Made by a program: the position numbers and the translations under genes. From Nematostella vectensis (lineage: Eukaryota; Cnidaria; Anthozoa; Actiniaria; Edwardsiidae), in the NCBI RefSeq assembly GCF_932526225.1, contig NC_064035.1, forward strand, positions 4,153,501-4,217,500: 64,000 bases of DNA, read 5' to 3'. This document shows, piece after piece, positions 49,201 through 58,882 of this stretch (its first letter is position 1; every line of letters starts with the position of its first letter). The notes under the pieces were generated by a model. It was not told the DNA's origin. It did no database searches and worked only from the letters and a program-made list of their open reading frames with translations.

Positions 49201-52200
49201 CAACTATTTACACTTGTCTGTTAAAGGCCATATCTTTTTTAACAATAAAAATTGTTGCTGCTACTATCACATCATGGTAACATCCAGGCATATCAACCAA
49301 TCTTGACATTAAGGCGGTGAAAGGCAGTTGTGGCGGTACTTAACAGTGAGGATGGGGATATTATATCTACAGGAAATGCACACTTTCTTTTGAAGATTTA
49401 TGTACAGGCGCTTTAACCTGCTCACTTTTCTAGTGCCTCACTCTGTACAGGCGCTATAAGCTACTCACTTTTCCAGTGGCTTACTCTGTACAGGTGCTAT
49501 AAGCTACTCACTTTTCCAGTGCCTCACTCTGTACAGGTGCTATTACCTACTCAATTTTCCAGTGCCTCACTCTGTACAGGCGCTATAACCTACTCACTTT
49601 TCTAGTGCCTCACTCTGTACAGGCGCTATAACCTACTCACTTTTCTAGTGCCTCACTCTGTACAGGCGCTATAACCTACTCACTTTTCTAGTGCCTCACT
49701 CTGTACAGGTGCTATAAGCTACTCACTTTTCCAGTGCCTCACTCTGTACAGGCGCTATAACCTACACACTTTTCCAGTGGCTTACTCTGTACAGGCGCTA
49801 TAAGCTACTCACTTTTCCAGTGCCTCACTCTGTACAGGCGCTATAACCTACTCACTTTTCTAGTGCCTCACTCTGTACAGGCGCTATAACCTACTCACTT
49901 TTCTAGTGCCTCACTCTGTACAGGTGCTATAAGCTACTCACTTTTCCAGTGCCTCACTCTGTACAGGCGCTATAACCTACACACTTTTCCAGTGGCTCAC
50001 TCTGTACAGGTGCTATAAGCTACTCACTTTTCCAGTGCCTCACTCTGTACAGGCGCTATAACCTACACACTTTTCTAGTGCCTCACTCTGTACAGGTGCT
50101 ATAACCTACTCACTTTTCCAGTGCCTCACACTGTACAGGCGCTATAAGCTACTCACTTTTCCAGTGCCTCACTCTGTACAGGCACTATAAGCTACTCACT
50201 TTTCTAGTGCCTCACTCTGTACAGGTGCTATAACCTACTCACTTTTCTAGTGCCTCACTCTGTACAGGCGCTATAAGCTACTCACTTTTCCAGTGCCTCA
50301 CTCTGTACAGGCGCTATAACCTGCTCACTTTTCCAGTGCCTCACTCTGTACAGGCGCTATTACCTGCTCACTTTTCTAGTGCCTCACTCTGTACAGGCGC
50401 TCTAACCTGCTCACTTTTCTAGTGCCTCACTCTGTACAGGCGCTATAAGCTACTCACTTTTCTAGTGCCTCACTCTGTACAGGCGCTATAAGCTACTCAC
50501 TTTTCCAGTGCCTCACTCTGTACAGGCGCTATAACCTACTCACTTTTCTAGTGCCTCACTCTGTACAGGCGCTATAAGCTTCTCACTTTTCCAGTGCCTC
50601 ACTCTGTACAGGTGCTATAAGCTACTCACTTTTCCAGTGCCTCAGTCTGTACAGGCGCTATAACCTACTCACTTTTCCAGTGCCTCACTCTGTACAGGCG
50701 CTATAAGCTACTCACTTTTCCAGTGCCTCACTCTGTACAGGCGCTATAAGCTACTCACTTTTCTAGTGCCTCACTCTGTACAGGCGCTATAACCTGCTCA
50801 CTTTTCTAGTGCCTCACTCTGTACAGGCGCTATTACCTGCTCACTTTTCCAGTGCCTCACTCTGTACAGGCGCTCTAACCTGCTCACTTTTCTAGTGCCT
50901 CACTCTGTACAGGCGCTATAAGCTACTCACTTTTCTAGTGCCTCACTCTGTACAGGCGCTATAAGCTACTCACTTTTCCAGTGCCTCACTCTGTACAGGC
51001 GCTATAACCTACTCACTTTTCTAGTGCCTCACTCTGTACAGGCGCTATAAGCTTCTCACTTTTCCAGTGCCTCACTCTGTACAGGTGCTATAAGCTACTC
51101 ACTTTTCCAGTGCCTCAGTCTGTACAGGCGCTATAACCTACTCACTTTTCCAGTGCCTCACTCTGTACAGGCGCTATTACCTGCTCACTTTTCTAGTGCC
51201 TCACTCTGTATACAGGCGCTATTACCTGCTCACTTTTCTAGTGCCTCACTCTGTACAGGCGCTATAACCTACTCACTTTTCCAGTGCCTCACTCTGCACA
51301 GGCGCTATTACCTGCTCACTTTTCCAGTGCCTCACTCTGTACAGGGGCTATAAGCTACTCACTTTTCCAGTGCCTCACTCTGTACAGGCGCTATAAGCTA
51401 CTCACTTTTCCAGTGCCTCACTCTGTACAGGCGCTATAAGCTACTCACTTTTCTAGTGCCTCACTCTGTACAGGCGCTATAACCTGCTCACTTTTCCAGT
51501 GCCTCACTCTGTACAGGCGCTATTACCTGCTCACTTTTCTAGTGCATTACTCTGTACAGGCGCTATAAGCTACTAACTTTTCCAGTGCCTCACTCTGTAC
51601 AGGTGCTATAACCTACTCACTTTTCCAGTGCCTCACTCTGTACAGGCGCTATAACCTGCTCACTTTTCCAGTGCCTCACTCTGTACAGGCGCTATAACCT
51701 ACACACTTTTCTAGTGCCTCACTCTGTACAGGCGCTATAAGCTACTAACTTTTCCAGTGACTCACTCTGTACAGGTGCTATAAGCTACTCACTTTTCTAG
51801 TGCCTCAGTCTGTACAGGCGCTATAACCTACTCACTTTTCCAGTGCCTCACTCTGTACAGGCGCTATAACCTGCTCACTTTTCCAGTGCCTCACTCTGTA
51901 CAGGCGCTATAACCTACTCACTTTTCTAGTGCCTCACTCTGTACAGGCGCTATAACCTGCTTACTTTTCCAGTGCCTCACTCTGTACAGGGGCTATAACC
52001 TACTCACTTTTCCAGTGCCTTACTCTGTACAGGCGCTATAAGCTACTAACTTTTCCAGTGCCTCACTCTGTACAGGTGCTATAACCTACTCACTTTTCCA
52101 GTGCCTCACTCTGTACAGGCGCTATAACCTACTCACTTTTCCAGTGCCTCACTCTGTACAGGCGCTATAACCTGCTCACTTTTCCAGTGCCTCACTCTGT

Positions 52201-55200
52201 ACAGGCGCTTTAACCTGCTCACTTTTCTAGTGCCTCACTCTGTACAGGCGCTATAACCTACTCACTTTTCCAGTGCCTCACTCTGTACAGGTGCTTTAAC
52301 CTGCTCACTTTTCCAGTGCCTCACTCTGTACAGGTGCTATAAGCTACTCACTTTTCCAGTGCCTCACTCTGTACAGGCGCTATAACCTACACACTTTTCC
52401 AGTGCCTCTTTCTGTACAGGTGCTATAACCTACACACTTTTCTAGTGACTCACTCTGTACAGGCGCTATAACCTACACACTTTTCCAGTGCCTCACTCTG
52501 TACAGGCGCTATAACCTACACACTTTTCCAGTGCCTCACTCTGTACAGGCGCTATAAGCTACTAACTTTTCCAGTGACTCACTCTGTACAGGTGCTATAA
52601 GCTACTCACTTTTCCAGTGCCTCACTCTGTACAGGCGCTATAACCTGCTCACTTTTCTAGTGCCTCACTCTGTACAGGCGCTATAACCTACACACTTTTC
52701 CAGTGGCTCACTCTGTACAGGTGCTATAAGCTACTCACTTTTCCAGTGCCTCACTCTGTACAGGCGCTATAACCTACTCACTTTTCCAGTGCCTCACTCT
52801 GTACAGGCGCTATAACCTACTCACTTTTCCAGTGCCTCACTCTGTACAGGCGCTATAAGCTACTCACTTTTCCAGTGCCTCACTCTGTACAGGCGCTATA
52901 ACCTACTCACTTTTCCAGTGCCTCACTCTGTACAGGCGCTATAACCTACTCACTTTTCCAGTGCCTCACTCTGTACAGGCGCTATAAGCTACTCACTTTT
53001 CTAGTGCCTCACTCTGTACAGGCGCTATAACCTGCTCACTTTTCTAGTGCCTCACTCTGTACAGGCGCTATAACCTACTCACTTTTCCAGTGCCTCACTC
53101 TGTACAGGCGCTATAACCTACTCACTTTTCTAGTGCCTCACTCTGTACAGGCGCTATAAGCTACTCACTTTTCCAGTGCCTCACTCTGTACAGGTGCTAT
53201 AAGCTACTCACTTTTCCAGTGCCTCACTCTGTACAGGTGCTATAACCTACTCACTTTTCCAGTGCCTCTTTCTGTACAGGTGCTATAACCTACACACTTT
53301 TCTAGTGACTCACTCTGTACAGGTGCTATAACCTACTCACTTTTCCAGTGCCTCTTTCTGTACAGGTGCTATAACCTACACACTTTTCTAGTGCCTCACT
53401 CTGTACAGGCGCTATAACCTACACACTTTTCTAGTGCCTCACTCTGTACAGGCGCTATAACCTACTCACTTTTCCAGTGCCTCACTCTGTACAGGCGCTA
53501 TAACCTGCTCACTTTTCCAGTGCCTCACTCTGTACAGGCGCTATAACCTACTCACTTTTCTAGTGCCTCACTCTGTACAGGTGCTATAACCTACTCACTT
53601 TTCTAGTGCCTCACTCTGTACAGGCGCTATAACCTACTCACTTTTCTAGTGCCTCACTCTGTACAGGCGCTATAAGCTACTAACTTTTCCAGTGACTCAC
53701 TCTGTACAGGTGCTTTAACCTGCTCACTTTTCCAGTGCCTCACTCTGTACAGGCGCTATAAGCTACTCACTTTTCCAGTGCCTCACTCTGTACAGGTGCT
53801 ATAAGCTACTCACTTTTCCAGTGCCTCACTCTGTACAGGTGCTATAACCTGCTCACTTTTCTAGTGCCTCACTCTGTACAGGCGCTATACCCTACTCACT
53901 TTTCCAGTGCCTCACTCTGTACAGGCGCTATAAGCTACTCACTTTTCCAGTGCCTCACTCTGTACAGGCGCTATAACCTACTCACTTTTCCAGTGCCTCA
54001 CTCTGTACAGGCGCTATAACCTACACACTTTTCCAGTGGCTCACTTTGTACAGGTGCTATAAGCTACTCACTTTTCCAGTGCCTCACTCTGTACAGGCGC
54101 TATTACCTACTCACTTTTACAGTGCCGCCTCACTCTGTACAGGCGCTATAAGCTACTAACTTTTCCAGTGCCTCACTCTGTACAGGCTCTATAACCTACT
54201 AACTTTTCTAGTGCCTCACTCTGTACAGGCGCTATAACCTACTCACTTTTCCAGTGCCTCACTCTGTACAGGCGCTATAACCTGCTCACTTTTCTAGTGC
54301 CTCACTCTGTACAGGCGCTATAACCTACTCACTTTTCCAGTGCCTCACTCTGTACAGGCGCTATAACCTACTCACTTTTCTAGTGCCTCACTCTGTACAG
54401 GCGCTATAACCTGCTCACTTTTCTAGTGCCTCATTCTGTACAGGCGCTATAAGCTACTAACTTTTCCAGTGACTCACTCTGTACAGGTGCTTTAACCTGC
54501 TCACTTTTCCAGTGCCTCACTCTGTACAGGCGCTATAAGCTACTCACTTTTCCAGTGACTCACTCTGTACAGGTGCTTTAACCTGCTCACTTTTCCAGTG
54601 CCTCACTCTGTACAGGCGCTAAAAGCTACTCATTTTCTAGTGACTCACTCGGTACAGGCGCTATTACCTGCTAACTTTGCTAGTGCCTCACTCTGCTACC
54701 AACAGCTTAACAACCTCGCAAGCCTGATTACAAAACGGCCTCCCCGTACTACCATATCACTGGCGGCCAGTATGGCGTCCTTCCTTCACGCTGTGGTGAA
54801 CCCACTGCTTTATGGGAAGATGAGCAAGCGATATCGAAGAGGCTACATCTACGTTATGAAGCAAATCGTGGCATTCTTTTGTGGCAGGAAATCCTCACAT
54901 GTACCTAGTAAGTGATCTTTTTAATGGCAAATGAGACATGCGTCGAAGGTTGTATCCCCTCAACTCTAAGCTGTCTCACAGGCGGAGCCGCAGTAGCCGT
55001 GTTCAACCCCCTCTTTGAAATAAATTTCGAAAGAATAAATTCAAATGTAAAACGAATCCCGACATTCGTTTTATATATAGTGGGCACCCTTTCAAGTGAT
55101 CTTGAATGCTTCCATGAGCCCTAACGAAATATGTATTATCTTAGGACCTGAAAACACGCATAGCATGCCGGGGCAAGTAACGAATCGAGTAACGGCGCCC

Positions 55201-56402
55201 ACTTCGCCAATAAATGATCACTCAGCATTAACCCCAGCAGTATCGCCAAACCTCTTGATTCTTGTAGGTGTATACTTTTCAAACACTGCGCATGTCACAT
55301 CTCAGACAGCCGCCGACAACACCGGTTATATCGTGGGAACGGACAGCAATGGCAATACTGGAGGTAATAGTACATTTCACGCGTGTTTTTAAGGGTGTTA
55401 TCCCCTACCTCTAATTCTCCATTGAATATCGCACCTCTCTGCAACAGACGCGGCGAAACCTAGATTTTCGTCTTTTTTTTGGGGGGGGGGGGGGGGGGGA
55501 CTCACCGGGTTTGAAATTTCCACCGGATCCGCAATTTTTTATTCACCGCCGATCACTCAAGAAAGAAACTGGTCGGGTTGATTTAGACCCCGTCCCCACG
55601 TATACGTTTTCCTTTGAAAACGCAACCTTTTTATTACGGATATGGGTATCGTCCACACGGAAACGCAAAAACGATGACCGTAAACGGAACGATTTGAAAA
55701 CGGTATCCAGAGTGGAACAATTTGAAAACGATACCCTTTTGGTGCCGTGGGGACGGACGAAAACGGAACCTTACGAAAACGATAGCGTGATAACTCAGGT
55801 CCAGTCCACTTGGAGCGCGAGTACGCATGCGCTGTAGAACTTGTTATCGTTTTCGTATCGTTTCTGCGTTTTCGTGGGGACGGGTCGAATCAAAATGGAA
55901 ACGCTTCGTGTTGACGCGAATCTTTTTGAAAACGGAACAAAAAGGTTGCGTTTTCAAACGAAAACGGATACGTGGGTACCGGGGTCTTAGAAATTTCACC
56001 GGGTGCCGGGGAGGCTAAAAGCTCGTCGGGTAGGCCGAAAATTTACGTCGGGCCGGGTTTCGTCGGGACTGTTAATATAGAGGGTGTAATATCTCCTTCA
56101 ATCTTTCCATCACACCTGATGGCGTAGCTTCTTTAATAGGTAAACTAAAATTTTTATTTTCCTGTGCAGACATCATCACGAGCCTTTCAAACCGTCGATA
56201 TTCCAGTGAAGGCACAGAGCAAATATCAACCGGAGTTATAAATAACTATGACACAAAACACACGAGCAAAGACGATATAGCCAGAATTTCATGCGATAGT
56301 CCAACTGCTTTAGTAGATGGTGCATGTATTCTAGATGGAATTATTCCAGCTGCCACGCGGGATATTGATCTAAGAAGTCATGTATCCATAAGCATATTGT
56401 AA
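46255..56402 (+). CDS. Class A (rhodopsin-family) orphan GPCR 2, complete
   Basis: Four exons: 46255-47091 (279 codons), 54706-54907, 55145-55363 and 56170-56402, giving 496 residues. The ATG at 46255 is used; a frame extension to 46249 starts with TTG. Motifs: NVS and NTS sequons at the N-terminus, GNLLVILA (TM1), SLSLADF (TM2), ERA in place of DRY after TM3, an Arg/Ser/Gly-rich third intracellular loop, SWMPFL (TM6), and NPLLYGKMSKRYRRGY (TM7 and helix 8). The tail is long, Ser/Thr/Asn-rich, and ends SIL, a class I PDZ-ligand pattern. The exon junctions after SW(L/M)P(I/F)L and after helix 8 match GPCR 1 in position and phase, so the two are paralogues. The first intron is about 7.6 kb. Tail exons 3 and 4 are supported by phase and splice sites only, so their confidence is lower. 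Ligand unknown. Confidence 0.85.
47231..49146. repeat. Nested inverted-repeat (foldback) elements in GPCR 2 intron 1
   Basis: Outer arms 47231-47265 and 49113-49146 share aagagagca(c/t)aagataagagag in inverted orientation. A second pair joins 47268-47340 to 48170-48246 (cgattccgaatctggctattttt and complement). A third joins about 48250-48345 to 49025-49110 (caaatgtcccacaa, cgcacgaat, ccaatcag). The order A-B...B'-C...C'-A' suggests two related non-autonomous DNA transposons side by side or nested. No transposase frame is present. Confidence 0.65.
49401..54695. repeat. Giant 43-bp minisatellite, about 123 copies
   Basis: About 5.3 kb of head-to-tail 43-bp units; the consensus includes tgcctcactctgtacagg, cgctataa, cctactcac and ttttccag. 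Variation is confined to a few sites: c/t in cagg(c/t)gct, ag/cc in ataa(gc/cc)ta, and tc/cc in ttt(c/t)cag. Occasional units have 2-4 base changes. The array fills most of the first intron of GPCR 2 and ends 10 bases before the exon 2 acceptor. Confidence 0.98.
55585..55987. mobile_element. MITE with ~50-bp terminal inverted repeats
   Basis: The left end reads agaccccgtccccacgtatac and the right end is the imperfect complement finishing ggggtct. Inverted similarity continues through the subterminal gaaaacgcaacctttttat block. The interior has many aaaacg(g/a)a motifs in both directions. It lies in intron 3 of GPCR 2. Frames across it (55511-55837) are not coding. The superfamily was not determined. 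Confidence 0.8.
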
Positions 56403-56424
56403 AAAGCTTAGTATATATATATAT

Positions 56425-56680
56425 AATGCGTGAGTGCAGGCGTTCATATAACAGTGCTCAATACATAGGTGTAGGGCGGGATATATCTTGGTTTGTAGGA
56501 AAAAGACACGCGAACTACCGTTTCATCTCTACAAGCCTGTTTCGTGGTTGCCCACTCACTACCCACCCACTAAATCTCCTGATGAATGGGCAACCACGAA
56601 ACAGGCTTGTAGAGATGAAACGGTAGTTCGCGTGTTTTTTCCTACAAACCAAGATATATATATATATATATATGCGTACG
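56425..56680. repeat. Dispersed repeat with 74-bp near-perfect palindrome arms
   Basis: Arms 56481-56554 and 56587-56660 are inverted copies (atatatcttggtttgtagga... against its complement) with one or two differences, around a 32-bp spacer. The outer part (gcgtgagtgcaggcgttca) also occurs near 17500-17549. AT dinucleotides border it at both ends. Transcripts would form a strong hairpin. Confidence 0.93.
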
Positions 56681-56682
56681 AA

Positions 56683-58380
56683 TTGATCATGGGGTCTATA
56701 GGCCAAAGAAGGGCTTCACAGCGCATATACAAACACTTGTCACAAATATTAGATCCCCTGTTCAAACTGAAGTATATTTTCATCGATTGACGCTTAAAGA
56801 ACTCTAAGAACTCTAAGTTCAAAACGAAAATTTATCGAACTAAAGCAAAAGAGCTTTAGGTATCATTATCAATAAGAATTTGCTAAAGAAAATTTGTTGG
56901 TGTAGATGGCACCTTACCCGGGGTAGAGCGATTTTCTCTATCAGCCGCTATCAAGTTTACAGCTGAGTGATCCCTCCCCTATGGGATTCAAGCGACACAA
57001 TAAGCTGAGTCTGTTGGATATTAAAATTCTATTAGAAATATATATATTTGCAACGTTTTAATTTTCATATCTGCAAAAATATCGCAAATGAGAAGTATAT
57101 GGGTGGTGATAATCATTGGCTCATCACAGCCCGAGAAACAAGAGTTCAAACTCGTATATAGTTGGAGGGTTTTTTTTTCAAGTGACCCAGTCCTCAAGTC
57201 ACTTGAGTGTCCATTTGGGTTTTCACGCTTATTTCTCCCGAAGGACATTCCTTCTCCTCCTTCTGCGTAATTGATCATGAGGTCTATAGATCAAACGAAG
57301 AGCTTCACAACACATTTACAAAGACTTTTCACGAATATTAGATCCCCTGGTCCCTTCCCCTATGGTATTCAAGCGACACAATAAGCTGAGTCGTTTGGGT
57401 TTTCACGAATTGCAGTGAGGCAAAACCTCAAAGATTTCACGAAAATACTCGAGTTATTAAGAATGTTTTATTGTTGTTCCGATAAATAGGCAAATTACCC
57501 ACCCCACAGATGGTGGAAAAACACAAAGAAACCCCAAGAAATTTCTATCTCAAAATCGAGGTTCCGCTTGAAAGACACTTGTACGTTTTGTACATGTGGA
57601 ACGGAACATTCACCGTTACTCCTACCGCAAAAAAATATATATATTTCGTTTTTTGGAAAAAATCTTCTACTTTTGAACCAAATAATTCTAAAGAATTGAT
57701 GGAGGCAGACTAAAATCTCGCTCTAGCTATTCAGCCAATACGCGGCGGGTGTCAACTTTGGTACCAACAGCGTTGTTACGCGGAACATTGCTTGGTAGAT
57801 AAACGAAAAATAGGTTAAAGAAAATGACGAAGATGTGGCTACCAATCCCGCGGACAAACAACAACACAGCAACAAGGAATTAAACTTTGCTGGTGTGTCT
57901 ACAAGGTAAATGTCAATTGTCAATAAGAAAAATTTGCGGGTGTAGACGGCACCTTACCCGGGGTAGAGCGGTTTTCTCTATCAACCTTCATGCTTACAGC
58001 TAAATGGTCCCTCCCCCTATGGGATTCAAGCGACACAATAAGCTGAGTCTGTTGGATATTAGAGCTTCATTAAAAATATATATATTTAGAATGTTATAGG
58101 TGTATTTTTAAGTGACCTAGTCCTCAGTCACTTAAGTGTCCTGAGTGTATTCACTCTTATTTGCCCTGAAGAACATTCCTTCTCCTCCCGCTGCGTAATT
58201 GATCATGGGGTCTATAGGCCAAAGAAGAGCTTCACATCACATGTACAAACACTTGTCATAAATATTAGACCCCCTGTTCACACCGTAGTATAATTTCATC
58301 GATTGACTTAACTCTTAGTTGAAAACGAAAATTTATCGAACTAAAGCAAAAGAGCTTTAGGTATCATATGGAAAAAGAAT
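56683..58380. repeat. Segmental tandem duplication 3' of GPCR 2
   Basis: Modules recur in direct order. First, ttgatcatg(g/a)ggtctata plus flanks at about 56685, 57270 and 58197. Second, ggcaccttacccggggtagagcg at about 56910 and 57950. Third, ccctatgg-attcaagcgacac at about 56975, 57358 and 58012. Fourth, aaaatttatcgaactaaagc at about 56828 and 58330. The whole is best explained by two or three rounds of duplication of a ~1-kb block. No coding content was recognised; a 67-codon frame at 57510-57713 is unsupported. Confidence 0.75.
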
Positions 58381-58703
58381 AGTATTTGATAAAGATTTCT
58401 CATTAAGAAATGACCCACTTCTTGGCCGCCAAGGGGGGGGGGGGAGTTGGAGCATACCCTGCGCACCCCCCCCCCCCCCCCCCCGTGTACGCGATTGACT
58501 TATAGTAAAATGTTTGTTTTACAGTACGTGATGGAATGTCTTTAATATTGAATTTGATCATTCGAGCAAATGTTGCCTCTCGACAAAGAGTTGCCCGATT
58601 TTCAATAACTGCTCCCAGACAGATTGTCTTTGTGCACTAGAGTGCTGTATGAGCAAATTGCATAACTAATTTAGACTATAAGGTGAATTCCATTCCCAGG
58701 TGG

Positions 58704-58710
58704 TATAAAA
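58704..58710 (+). promoter_or_regulatory. TATA box of the defensin-like gene
   Basis: TATAAAA in the context ggtggtataaaagggg. Transcription should begin about 30 bases downstream. A leader intron is suggested by a GAG|GTACAA donor at 58772 and a ttttctag acceptor opening the exon at 58872, eleven bases before the ATG. Confidence 0.75.
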
Positions 58711-58882
58711 GGGGATAGCTTAGAGCAAGTCGTCACTTCTTTGCCAGATTAACCAAGAAGCTAATCAACGAGGTACAAAACGATTGATATTCTAAAAATG
58801 AGCGTGCGGTGCATCTTTTAAAAACTGCCAATGTAATAACTTGTATTTCTCATCTACCGCGCTTTTTCTAGAACTCCAAAAG

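Noticed and set aside
49401-54695. Regular repeats reminiscent of a CRISPR array
   Set aside because: Units are directly adjacent with no unique spacers and the genome is eukaryotic; this is a minisatellite.
55511-55837. 108-codon ORF in GPCR 2 intron 3
   Set aside because: It lies inside a MITE with inverted termini and has compositional bias from aaaacg motifs.
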